A stretch of 60,000 nt of DNA, from positions 1 to 60,000 of the forward strand of contig CAJNDS010002635.1 of NCBI GenBank assembly GCA_905221605.1, written 5' to 3'. The translations under genes were made by a program, and so were the position numbers. Below the pieces are notes generated by a model. It was not told where the DNA came from and did not search any database. It was given only the letters and a program-made list of their open reading frames with translations. The first letter of the stretch is position 1. The number at the start of each line of letters is the position of its first letter. The stretch comes from Symbiodinium natans. Taxonomy: Eukaryota; Sar; Dinophyceae; Suessiales; Symbiodiniaceae. Of this stretch, positions 49,747 to 59,739 are shown piece after piece.

Positions 49747-50517
49747 CGCCAATCCCTAAACCCCCTGAGCATGCGTCCTCACAGGCGCCGATTCGGCGCC
49801 ATCACATTGCCGGCGATTGCGCAACTTCTGCGCCCTTCTGAGCCGCAAGGGGCGGCGCGAGAACAGGCAATCGTGATGCCCATGCCGAGGCTGTCCCGCG
49901 TTGGCGGTTTGGCAGGGTTTGGGGTTTGGGGTTTGGGGTTTGGGGTTTAGGGTTTAGGGTTTCGGGTTTAGGGTTTATAGGGCTTAGGGATTTACAGCCA
50001 TACTGAAGGAAGTTCCCAGCCTCAGTCACAAGTCTTTTTCCTTGGTGGAGGCTCCCGTCGCGGCAGCAAGGTGGAGCCTGTAGCCATGCACCAGTGGTGA
50101 GCAACATGAGCGTGTGTGATGTGTAGGTTTTGTGGTTTGGGGGAATCAAAACTCCAAAGCTTCCCGTAACTACCTCACGCCCTGATCCCCAAACACTTGA
50201 ACCTTGACACCTGAAACACGTCAGCGTCCTGAGACGTGCGCTGGCTTCAGCTCAAAAACCAAATGAGGGACACTGAACCCCAAACTGGCACCTAACAGGG
50301 TACGAAGGCAGCTGCTGAAAAGCGAACCAACTGCAGCAGTAAGCGCAACATGATTCCAGGAAGACGCAGCATGGGACAGGTCATCTCGGCATGTTGTTCA
50401 CTTCGGGTGTGGGGTGCCATCGAAGCCTCCAGCCCCCCCCCCCCCCCCCCCACCCCCAAATGCCCCAACGTGGGAAGCTTCAGGGGAAGGTGTATCATCT
50501 CTCGCTCGCGTGTGTTT

Positions 50518-50590
50518 TTCTTCTCTCACTCTCTCTCACTCTCTCTCACTCTCTCTCTCACTCTCTCTCTCTCTCTCTCTCTTTCTCTTT
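50518..50590. repeat. CT-rich microsatellite
   Basis: TCTCTCACTC repeated, passing into pure CT repeats and T-rich sequence. Confidence 0.9.
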
Positions 50591-51000
50591 TTTCTCTTCT
50601 TGCTTTTTTGAACGCCTGAGTTCCCGTCACGTTCGCCAACATCCGCTTCCGGCGGTGGGAAACGGACCTGGGGCGCACTTTCCAAAGCGGTCTAAGCTTG
50701 GGATGTTCACCCTTATACTAACAGCCCTTAATCGGGATTATAATAAGGGGCTACTCGCTAAACCGTAAACCCTAAACCCTAAACCCTAAACCCTAAACCC
50801 TAAACCCTAAACCCTAAACCTACTAAGGAGCCGTCAGTAGAAGGGGGGAACATCCCAAGTCCAGACTGTCGAAACTCAACTTCACAGGTCGCCTCCGGTT
50901 TGGGAGGGGTCTTGTCGGATCCTGAGGGCAGCTTGTGGGTGCAAAGTTGGGTTTTGGACTTCTTGGGGTTCTGAAATTGCCGATTTGCCAGACAACATTG

Positions 51001-51066
51001 GTTTAGGGTTTAGGGTTTAGGGTTTAGGGTTTAGGGTTTAGGGTTTAGGGTTTAGGGTTTAGGGTT
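51001..51066. repeat. TTTAGGG array
   Basis: About nine clean units. Confidence 0.95.
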
Positions 51067-51180
51067 AAGAATCACACTTCTGTTGACAACGATAGGTCAT
51101 GCCGATGCTTCGAAGAGCTCTTCTGTGGGGCCGATGGGGTTCCCCACAAACCAGCCTTTGTGCTCAAGGACCCGCTAAGG

Positions 51181-51267
51181 AGGATGGGCTAGTATACCTT
51201 ATACTCCCTGAAATAGCCCCTTTGTAGGGTTGATTCTGGGGATTAGAAGGCCCAATAGCTCATCCTG
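51181..51267 (+). repeat. MITE-like element family A
   Basis: AGGATGGGCTAGTATACC at the start, AATAGCTCATCCT at the end, TGTAGGGTTGATTCTGGGGA inside. Best-preserved copy together with 40698-40787. Confidence 0.65.
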
Positions 51268-51438
51268 GCAAGGAGGTCTTTTGGTCTAAACTGCACAGGC
51301 TGACTCTCGGGCCTGCTGGCAAGCCATGAAACGTGATGCAAGACACGGCTTTGCGGCCTTTCAGGTTGTGGCAAGCTTTAAAACATGCATCCTGCCTCAT
51401 TTGGCACGTACAAAATCAACATCGCAATCGGGGACAGT

Positions 51439-51540
51439 AAACCCTAAACCCTAAACCCTAAACCCTAAACCCTAAACCCTAAACCCTAAACCCTAAACCC
51501 TAAACCCTAAACCCTAAACCCTAAACCCTAAACCCTAAAC
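51439..51540. repeat. CCCTAAA array directly after a host gene
   Basis: About 14 clean units. The array starts some 18 bases beyond the stop of the 51558-53756 gene. Confidence 0.95.
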
Positions 51541-51557
51541 CGGACAGTACAGTAGGA

Positions 51558-53756
51558 TCAACCATGGGCTTCCCATGCTTTCCAGACCTTGCCGGTGCCT
51601 GCATCCGCCTGTCCCCATCGAATTAACCGGCCGACTTCTCCAGTTTGCTGCAAACTGTCCATGGCGTTCCAGGACTCCAGCAGGCCGGCCTTCGGATCAA
51701 AAATGAGGGATTGAAGCTCCGCATTGAACTGCTCAATGTTCCTGCTTTGATGGATCTTGTTAAGTATGAGCTCTTTGTCCGCTTCGGAAGATGCAGACAT
51801 GCTCCGAACATCTAAGTTCTCTAAGGTGCGTGCGCGCTGCATGATGGTCGCTCTGGATGCAAGTTTCAGCGCCTGGTTCATATGCAGACGCTTGGCTTCT
51901 GCAATCTCAGCGACACACCAAGCACGACGAAACAAATCAAGAGACTCGTCCACCGCAATTACCTGCCTGCAGCCTCCGGCTCCTGCAAGGTGGTACATCA
52001 TGTCATCGAACTTGTTGATCTCTGATGAAGTACTTCTGCCATCTGGATCAATAATGTTCACGCTGCTGCAGTTGCAGACCGGATGCAACTCATTTGTAAT
52101 GGGGTCCCGGTCGTAAGGGTTGCTGTGGCAGATGCAAGCATGCTGGTTCACCGCAAATGCGCAAATCCAATACGTGTCACCTAAGCGACCACTCTTAGCC
52201 AGGAGCTGACAAAGGAAATCGAAGTCGTCCTCCAGTAGCCTTGCTGCCAAGCTGAAGCTGCACTCTTGCAGTGCATCGGAAATTACGGCTGCCAGCAAGT
52301 CTTTGAAACAATTGCCCCAGTTGTGGGTCACCATGACCTGGGGTCTTCGAGAACCTTCCCTGTTAAACATTGACACTGCATATGAAGATTCCTCCTTGCT
52401 GGTGAGAGGAATGATCGCCCTGCGGACCACATCTCTAGTTTTGTGTTCACAGGGCACATATTGCCAGCCTGGCATGGAGAAAAGCTCTCTTTGACAGAAG
52501 AGCAAATCGCTGCGCAGAGTTATGCCCCGCAACGCGAGCTCTTCGACTTTCTCTTTCCAAAGTGGACTCCAGTCGGGTTCCTTTGCGGGCACTGCTCTGC
52601 TCTGTCGGAGGCGTACGCAGCAACACGTCCATCCGCAGCATTGGCACGGTTGCTTGTTTACCTGGGGCAGTCTGTTGCCCCCAGAAAGGAGCAGCACCAC
52701 CGCCGCGTTCCCAACCACAACAAAAGCCTGAAAGAAAACAGTGAACCAAGCCAGCGGATTTCCAGTGTCTCCCTCCCTCACTTTCAGGCCTGATTCTCGC
52801 CAGAAAACAATAACATACGGATCCATGCTGGCTATAGCCCGGATCGCATGATAGTCATCAACATCAAAACCTGGTGAGTCGAAAGGATCGAAGAACAAGC
52901 AACAAATGACAAGTCCGATAACTGGTAAGAGCGTGAGCAGGAAGCTGAAAGCCACGCCCATCACTTGCAAAGCAGCAAATCTTCGAGCCAGTCTCAAGGA
53001 AGACCTCACAGGCACCGGCGTGTCGTTAAGCTCTGCAGCGTGCAACGTGCGCTGCAACTGGAAGAAGGTCTTGGCTAGGGAGCCGATGGCCACCCTGCTT
53101 GCTGCCAGGTTGCACAATGCGGCCAAGACAGCTATCAGCACAATCAACAGCATTGCAGTCGGCCAAAGACCAGGGACAATCCGGCCAACAAGCATCAGAA
53201 GTGCAGTCGATGCAGAGGCGGCGATTTGCACCATGACAAACTTGTGGAAGCACCGTGCGCGGTATTGCCTGTTTGAGGACTGCTCCAGCAGATTCAGCTG
53301 TGAAGCAATGAGCATCTGAATCCAGAGCAAACCGATGGTTTTCGACACCAATCTGCACACTGCAAAGGTTTCATACCAATGTGCGGGTGCGAGGCCGTAC
53401 CTGCAACTTGGACTGCGCATGCTCATGGATGCCAACATGGAATGAAACCAAATAGCCATGGCGCAGCCGCAAGCTGACTTTGCGTGAGCTGAAGCTTGCA
53501 CTTTGGTCGTAAGAGAGGCTGCCACGCAACCAGCCCAAAAACTCGCCGACATGAGCATGCAGAAGGAGAACCGGGTGAAATCATCGCACGAGGCACTGTT
53601 AACGTCGTCAGCAGCGGAGAGCTCTACACTTGCAGGATAGAGCAAAACTGCCGCTGTGGCATTCAGAATGCTGACCAGCAAGTACGGTAAAGGCCGCCAT
53701 CGCTGCCAAGAAGTCTTCGAGATCTCATCGGTGCCTCCAACAGTTGACCCTGCCAT
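51558..53756 (-). CDS. Host multi-span membrane protein with conserved C-terminal cytosolic domain
   Basis: 732 aa, intronless. About six to eight hydrophobic segments lie in residues 22-360 (around 24-41, 66-83, 140-155, 175-191, 200-220, 265-290, 335-358), then a Cys-rich stretch (370-380). The C-terminal half is soluble and has landmarks VMVTHNWGN (474-482), TYWICAFAVNQHACIC (528-543), NKFDDMMYHL (581-590) and QVIAVDESLDLFRRAWCVAE (598-617). I recall similar proteins as a large dinoflagellate family of unknown role; the Trp-Cys-x-x-Glu pattern is loosely TIR-like, which is speculation. A spliced-leader remnant 22 bases before the ATG explains the lack of introns. A telomere-like array follows the stop closely. 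Confidence 0.8.
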   Translation of the reverse strand: MAGSTVGGTDEISKTSWQRWRPLPYLLVSILNATAAVLLYPASVELSAADDVNSASCDDFTRFSFCMLMSASFWAGCVAASLTTKVQASAHAKSACGCAMAIWFHSMLASMSMRSPSCRYGLAPAHWYETFAVCRLVSKTIGLLWIQMLIASQLNLLEQSSNRQYRARCFHKFVMVQIAASASTALLMLVGRIVPGLWPTAMLLIVLIAVLAALCNLAASRVAIGSLAKTFFQLQRTLHAAELNDTPVPVRSSLRLARRFAALQVMGVAFSFLLTLLPVIGLVICCLFFDPFDSPGFDVDDYHAIRAIASMDPYVIVFWRESGLKVREGDTGNPLAWFTVFFQAFVVVGNAAVVLLLSGGNRLPQVNKQPCQCCGWTCCCVRLRQSRAVPAKEPDWSPLWKEKVEELALRGITLRSDLLFCQRELFSMPGWQYVPCEHKTRDVVRRAIIPLTSKEESSYAVSMFNREGSRRPQVMVTHNWGNCFKDLLAAVISDALQECSFSLAARLLEDDFDFLCQLLAKSGRLGDTYWICAFAVNQHACICHSNPYDRDPITNELHPVCNCSSVNIIDPDGRSTSSEINKFDDMMYHLAGAGGCRQVIAVDESLDLFRRAWCVAEIAEAKRLHMNQALKLASRATIMQRARTLENLDVRSMSASSEADKELILNKIHQSRNIEQFNAELQSLIFDPKAGLLESWNAMDSLQQTGEVGRLIRWGQADAGTGKVWKAWEAHG

Positions 53757-53778
53757 GTAGACTCAAGGTAGACAAGGG

Positions 53779-53799
53779 CTTGTAGCCAAAATGGCTAAG
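53779..53799 (-). other. Relict dinoflagellate spliced leader
   Basis: On the minus strand the sequence is CTTAGCCATTTTGGCTACAAG. The 14 bases TAGCCATTTTGGCT match the DinoSL exactly, and CAAG follows after one extra A. It stands 22 bases before the ATG of the 732-aa gene, as expected if a trans-spliced mRNA was reverse transcribed and re-inserted. Confidence 0.75.
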
Positions 53800-53911
53800 T
53801 TCGCATGTTTCGAACATGCTCCTGGCTTGACAGGAACATATAAGGTAGGAGCGCCTGTAGCGCGACGTGTGTTTGTTGGCATGGCCAGAATGTGGAATGT
53901 GCTGAAACCCA

Positions 53912-54487
53912 GGCAAAACGCACATGTCTGCTTAAGAATTGCTATGTTGCAGGGGCCGAAAGTGTGTAACAGTGTCTATTTTCGAGCGACCATGACGTTC
54001 CCGCCTAGGCAAAAAGCACATTTTGCCGCGGACCGTCTGAGAAACTTTGTTCAGCTGCACTTGTTGGCAGCTTGGCACAGCTTGGAGAGAGCTCTGAACA
54101 CATCTGAGTGCATTCGTCGGAACTGAAACTGTCTTATGTACTTCCAGATGCGATCTGCATACTATCTGCATTATGTCAAGGCAAGCATCCCCAAGGGGAT
54201 GCATAACAAAAAGAGCGACGGATGCCATCGCGAAGCGAATGCAGATCGCATCTGGAAGTACATAAGACAGTTTCAGTTCCGACGAATGCACTCAGATGTG
54301 TTCAGAGCTCTCTCCAAGCTGTGCCAAGCTGCCAACAAGTGCAGCTGAACAAAGTTTCTCAGACCGTCCGCGGCAAAATGTGCTTTTTGCCTAGGCGGGA
54401 ACGTCATGGTCGCTCGAAAATAGACACTGTTACACACTTTCGGCCCCTGCAACATAGCAATTCTTAAGCAGACATGTGCGTTTTGCC
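53912..54487. repeat. Large near-perfect palindrome (249-bp arms, 78-bp loop)
   Basis: 53912-54160 and 54239-54487 are reverse complements with about one mismatch (near 54033). The loop (54161-54238) has its own small hairpin GCATCCCCAAGGGGATGC. The right arm runs directly into a CCCTAAA array. Such identity means a recent inverted duplication or a fold-back transposon. Confidence 0.92.
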
Positions 54488-54539
54488 CTAAACCCTAAAC
54501 CCTAAACCCTAAACCCTAAACCCCAAACCCTAAACCCTG
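54486..54539. repeat. CCCTAAA array abutting the palindrome
   Basis: About seven units starting exactly at the end of the right arm. Confidence 0.95.
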
Positions 54540-55308
54540 GTTCCAGCCAGGCTGAGCCAAGGTGGCGGCTTCAGCTGGCTTAACGGCATTTAGGGTTCAG
54601 GCGAAACCAAAGCCCCAAACCGTGCACCCGAAACCTAGAACATGAACCCCTGTGCTCTCGAAAAGCACGTAACCCCCCCCCCCCCCCCCAACCCAACCCA
54701 AGAATCAACCAGAATCGCCAAAACGAATGGAACGCGCCCGTCGCGTAAGGGGCGCTCCCACCACATATAAACCCTTCGAAGCCCTCTAAACCCCTGCTCC
54801 CCCTCAAACATGCAGGCCGTACCGGGTGCCCGAGGATGTCACTCTTGTACCAATCCATGCCGCAGCCGAGATTCCACGACCTTGTAAGTTTTGGGATTGG
54901 CTTCGAGGATGGCCCCCTTAAAGAAACCTCGAACAAAAACACTCCTACATATGATCCTCTTAAACCCAATAAGGGGATATAACTTATGACCCTCTGAAAA
55001 ATATACTCCTAAATTTGATCCTCTGAAACCCAATAATAGGGAAATATCAAATGTTTTAGGGGGGCCCACTATTCCCTACCCAGGCTTAGATACAAAAAGA
55101 ACCTGGCTGCGAAGACTCCGTGGGAGTCGAGGGCATCCAAGCAAACCCTAAACCCTAAACCCTGAACCCTAAATCCTAAACCCTGAACCCTAAACCCTAA
55201 ACCCTTCAGGGAGTTCGATGCTTCACACTTGAGGCTTTGATGGAAAGATGCAGTTCTCGCGCCTTTCTGCGGGCTTTTGGGTTGCCGCCTCTTTCCCTTT
55301 TTTGTTTG

Positions 55309-55446
55309 GTTTTAGGGTTTGGGGTTTGGGGTTTGGGGTTTGGGGTTTGGGGTTTGGGGTTTGGGGTTTGGGGTTTGGGGCTTAGGGTTTTTAGGGTTTT
55401 TAGGGTTTTTAGGGTTTTTAGGGTTTTTAGGGTTTTTAGGGTTTTC
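55309..55446. repeat. Telomere-variant array with two homogeneous blocks
   Basis: About nine TTTGGGG units (55316-55382) pass directly into about seven TTTTTAGGG units (about 55385-55443). Each block is nearly pure in its own variant. Confidence 0.95.
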
Positions 55447-55942
55447 TCCGCTTGGTCGCTTTCTTTCTTTCTTTGCATGGGGCTTCTGTAAAGTGGCTCG
55501 GGTAAGGGTTGGGTTCATGACGACGTTCTGTTGGCTTAGGTCGCAGGGACAAGGTGGAATCGGAACTGTGCATCTCTTTTTCTGGCTTTACCAGAGAAGG
55601 GAGTCCAAAGATCCTACACACTTGGCTTGGGTAGCACTTTGCTGTGCTTTTGCGCAGCGTGGCTTACCAACTACCTGACACTCCCGCGCCCTGAGGAGGA
55701 CTCCTATTGCAGCACCGGCCGTTGGGATTGTGCATGGGCCAGCTTGGCCGAAAAATCTTCTCAAGATCTTCCGAAGTCCGTTCGTAGCCACGTATAGATC
55801 GTTTCTCCAACTGCAGTACAAGGGCAACACACACTGAATTGAGATTGATTGCAGCACCGAGCTGGTTTGGAAGATCTGGGTTCTAAGGCGAATGCGTGCC
55901 AGCGAAGAAAGCAAGAAAGAATAAGCTCTGCAACTTCAGGGG

Positions 55943-56008
55943 CCCTAAACCCTAAACCCTAAACCCTAAACCCTTAACCCTAAACCCTAAACCCTAAACC
56001 CTTAACCC
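55943..56008. repeat. CCCTAAA array
   Basis: About nine units with two CCCTTAA variants. Confidence 0.9.
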
Positions 56009-56095
56009 TGTGTTTTGGCCAGCTCCCGCGGCAGTACATCTGGACGCTGCGGACTTGACTAACAGACCTTGCGGCCGCCTCTTTAAAAGAAGCTT

Positions 56096-56199
56096 GGGGG
56101 CTAAATGAACCCTTAATTGGATTTGTGGTTCATCATACCTTATTAGGAATGAAAGTAGTCATGGGGAAATGACCCCAATTTTAGGGTTCATTTGGTCCC
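56096..56199. repeat. MITE-like element family C, copy 2
   Basis: TGGGGGCTAAATGAACCCTT at the start and TTTTAGGGTTCATTTGGTCC near the end are imperfect inverted repeats. The order matches 31701-31793. Confidence 0.55.
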
Positions 56200-56425
56200 A
56201 CAGCGTACTGTTCACGGGTGCAACAGAGCCGTGAAAGGAGACTAAACAGCTCCAAGCAGATAACTTTACCCCCCCCCCCCTAGAACCTTCATAGAAATAT
56301 TAGTTTTTAAATATCCTCCTGGGTTTTATATAAACAAAAATTAAAACACAATTCCCAAGGGGGATATAGATAACAGCTCCAAGAAGATGCTCCAACATGG
56401 AAGCAGCCGCGCCCTCCTGTCCCAC

Positions 56426-56745
56426 TCAAGTGTCATTTTTGACATTGTCTGCGTCGGGCGGGGTCTCTAATGGCTGGGCAACTGAGTCTTCTGCAGCAGG
56501 CGCGACTGCTGATGCTTCAGTGATAGATGGTACTTCAGAAGAAGACCGCTCCCAGCCACCACGGGTGAGGCACAGGAGGAAGCAGGTGCTGAGGAACCAG
56601 AGCCCTGCAGGAACCAGGCCAGCTTGGTAGGCCCGAACGCTGACCAAGACCCCCGAGAAGCTGAGGACCACGAAGCCAAGGAAGATCAACAGTGTCCAAC
56701 CATGATCCTGAGTTGCAGGGATTTGGGGATTTTCCAGAGACGGCC
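56426..56745 (-). other. Candidate last exon of a host membrane protein
   Basis: The minus-strand frame contains a strong hydrophobic stretch (WTLLIFLGFVVLSFSGVLVS), a second one (PAGLWFLSTCFLLCL) and an acidic polar tail ending DADNVKNDT and a stop at 56426. The frame stays open upstream to a stop next to TTGAAG|GCC (about 56745), a possible splice acceptor followed by G, as is common in dinoflagellates. No ATG is in frame, so earlier exons would be needed. Confidence 0.4.
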
Positions 56746-57440
56746 TTCAAAGGTCTTTAAGCCAAGCTTGACATGCTCTGTGCACACGCCCTAACTGCGA
56801 AAACTGTGAGTCTTCCTTTGTTCGACAAGGGCAGCCTGCAGCAAAGCACAATACATTACGTTAGCGTAACTCGAATATTGGCCGCTGCTCAGGAACGATC
56901 CTTTTACAAAGCCCAGCCCGCACCAAGTTCAACACCCCAAACTCAGAAGACCAGGGCGCCAGGAGTGGGGAAGTCGACGTGCCAACTGGTATGTCACAGA
57001 GGCGCACGGCAAGCCACATCACTACCTTGTGCTTTTGTAATTTGGGCTACATTCTACTGGAAATGCACGGCATTTATACTGTATTCTATGTTAGTCACGG
57101 AGGATCGGAAGTCAGAAGAAGGTCCTTCTGCAATCCAAAGGTTTCTTGCCTGCCTTTCTTGGACCAGCGGGCTTTAGGAAGATAGGGCCAAAAGCCACAA
57201 ACCGCAAACCCACGACCCTCCCGTTTTTTCAAACCTTAATCCGCACAGTGTCCCCGCATTCCAAGACCCCAAACCCCTACCACAATCCGTGCAGCATTTT
57301 GCACTACGAATACATGCTCGGAATGGACCAGGGGGCATGTGGGACGGACGCAACCCCTCTCCCCACCCCCCTAACCTCCCTTTCCGCCTTTTGTACGCCC
57401 TTCCCTGCTCCCCTCCCCTACCCGGGACAGAGCTACCCAG

Positions 57441-57500
57441 AACCCTAAACCCTAAACCCTAAACCCTAAACCCTAAACCCTAAACCCTAAACCCTAAACC
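57441..57500. repeat. CCCTAAA array
   Basis: About eight clean units. Confidence 0.95.
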
Positions 57501-57847
57501 CATAGCCCAAGGTCTTGAAGCCGAGCTGCCATCCCCCAGCCCCCGGTCATGCCCAAGACCCCTCCAAGGAAGTAGCAGCCCGCGTAGCCCCAAGGGAGCT
57601 CCTTTGCTTCGTTGCTTTTTTTGTTGGGCGGGGGGGCGGGGGGGTGAACTTGCCGGAGATAAAAAGAAACCCTAAACCCTAAACCCTAGACCCCAAACCC
57701 TAAACCTCGAAGAACGCATTTCCGAACACTCCGCAGGCGCCTGCGACTTGAGGATCAGCCCAGCCTCAGTCAGACGCTTTCCCCACAAGAACTATTCCCG
57801 GAAAGCTCATGAAGAAATTGCAAGGCTCGACTTCGAAGAAACACCGT

Positions 57848-57968
57848 TGGGTTTAGGGTTTAGGGGTTTAGGGTTTAGGGTTTAGGGTTTAGGGTTTGGG
57901 GTTTAGGGTTTAGGGTGTTAGGGTTTAGGGTTTGGGGTTTGGGGTTTGGGGTTTGGGGTTTAGGGTTT
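57848..57968. repeat. TTTAGGG array with TTTGGGG block
   Basis: About 16 units; a run of four TTTGGGG lies near the end. Confidence 0.95.
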
Positions 57969-59105
57969 GAAACACTTTGCAGCGCATGTCTATGGACTTC
58001 CGGCGAAGCTTCCAAAAGCATCGGTGGATACTTAGACGCCATGACCTCTATAAGGCCTCCAAACGCCTTAACCTGGCACCAACAGTGACCTCAAACCCAC
58101 TCTGAACCATGCTGCAGTCAGTGTAATCTCCCTGAACCCAAATTCAGTCTTTACTAACCCTAAACCCTAAACCCTAGACCCTAGACCCTAGACCCTAAAC
58201 CCTAAACCCTAAACCCTAAACCCTACCCCCTAAACCCAAGTTCAAGCAGCCGTGGGGCTAAGGCATCCATGCTGAGGGTGAGAAAGGGCATCGCCACGAC
58301 GAAAGCGTAGGCCAAAGGCAGTCGCGTGTCAATCTGGATTTCAGGTCTGTAGGCGAAGTCTTCTGGAGGCTTATGGTGTCGATTGCTGGTTTGGGGAGCC
58401 TGTATGCCGGGGCTTTCAAGAGCTTCCTTCCGGCTTTTGTGCCTTTTCACGCGATGCCCAGCTGAAAAAAATCGGTGGCTACAATGACTCCTGAACAATG
58501 ACTTCTGAATGAGGCTTTGAAGCTAGAAGATGTACATCTTTTTGTTCAACTGATCTGGCTGCTCAGCTTCTAGGGCTCTAGGGTAGTTTCGTCATTGTCA
58601 TGAGAAGAATAGTCGCAAGAATCATCATCTAAGTGATGTACATTGTAGTGAGATGAGGACTCCACCTGGACAGCGGCAGCTGAAGCTTAGCAGATTAGGA
58701 TGAAAAACACACACACACACAATGTCTGGGAAAACTAAGGCGGTGGTACTCGGTAGTATACTGGACTCTAGCATCGTAGTCCCTGAACCCTGAACCCTGA
58801 ACCCTAAACCCTAAACCCTGAACCCTTTATGCAGCAAGCATAAAGTCCGAAATCCTGCACCCACATGGCAGCCTGACCCAGAAGCTCTTGCCGAAGCGGG
58901 CCACGAACAAAGGCTTCAAAGGCTTCCTCGTGCTTTGCAGTGCATGTCTTGATAGAGCCTTTACGGTTGAGTTGCAGAATCGTGTGGCACTTCTGCGTCT
59001 TGGAAGAAAGAAAGAGAAAAACACAAGCAAAGCATTTTGCAAATTTCGAGGACCTGCCGACTGTCTCCGACGAGTATCTACCGCACTGTCGCCTCTAAGG
59101 GCTTA

Positions 59106-59198
59106 ATATAGGGGCCTAAAGAATTAGAATAGGGTTTTGGGGCTAATTCTAAAGGGGCCCTCACGGAATGCTATGAGTGATTATTCCGGCCCCGATAG
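59106..59198. repeat. MITE-like element family D, copy 2
   Basis: TATAGGGGCCTAA at the start, ATAGGGTTTTGGGGC inside, TTATTCCGGCCCCGATAG at the end, as in 27768-27873. Confidence 0.55.
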
Positions 59199-59497
59199 TA
59201 GGCGCCAAGGGCTCTGCCCGAATTGGCATCCAGTGCTTCGATTCGAGTAGGAATGTGGGGGAGGTCTGCCAGAGGCTTTAGGGTTTAGGGTTTGGGGTTT
59301 GGGGTTTAGGGTTTAGGGTCTCGGGTTTAGGGTTTTGGGGTTTAGGGTTTAGGGTTTCGGGTTTAGGTTCAGTGTTTAGGGCATCCCTGGAACAAAATGC
59401 TGGGAGAGGAAGTTTACTGGGTGGCCGACAGACTTTGGGGGGCCGGAATGAGCCTGTAGCATCCAAAAGCTCTGGAAGCTGGTGCTACGGCTTGACC

Positions 59498-59660
59498 GAA
59501 ACCCTAAACCCTAAAGCCTAAACCCTAAACCCTAAACCCTAGACCCTAAACCCTAAACCCTAAACCCTAAACCCTAAACCCTAAACCCTAAACCCTAAAC
59601 CCTAAACCCTAAACCCTACACCCTACACCCTAAACCCTAAACCCTAAACCCTAAACCCAG
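59498..59660. repeat. Longest CCCTAAA array in the window
   Basis: About 22 units with a few CCCTACA, CCCTAGA and CCTAAAG variants. Confidence 0.95.
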
Positions 59661-59739
59661 ACAGCTCCAAAGTGGCCACAACGGCCGCGCGGGGGCACAG
59701 AAATTGTGCAGCAGAGGCTGTTGTCTAGAAGTGAACTCA

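Larger units (their letters stand above)
46484..51000. other. Host DNA, no clear gene
   Basis: Telomere arrays at 48214-48236, 49463-49580, 49667-49746, 49914-49982 and 50764-50820; a C run of about 20 at 50431-50450; CT microsatellite 50518-50590. Frames of 60-125 codons occur but none has a motif or clear bias. Confidence 0.55.
54540..56425. other. Host DNA, no clear gene
   Basis: C run at 54667-54682, a two-copy direct repeat around ACTCCTA...GATCCTCT (54945-55050), arrays at 55144-55205, 55309-55446 and 55943-56008, and a family C element (56096-56199). Open frames across the arrays encode only repeat translations such as NPKPQT. Confidence 0.6.

Noticed and set aside
55206-55518. Frames with NPKPQTPNPKP or FRVFRVF repeats
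   Set aside because: Direct translations of TTTGGGG and TTTTTAGGG arrays.
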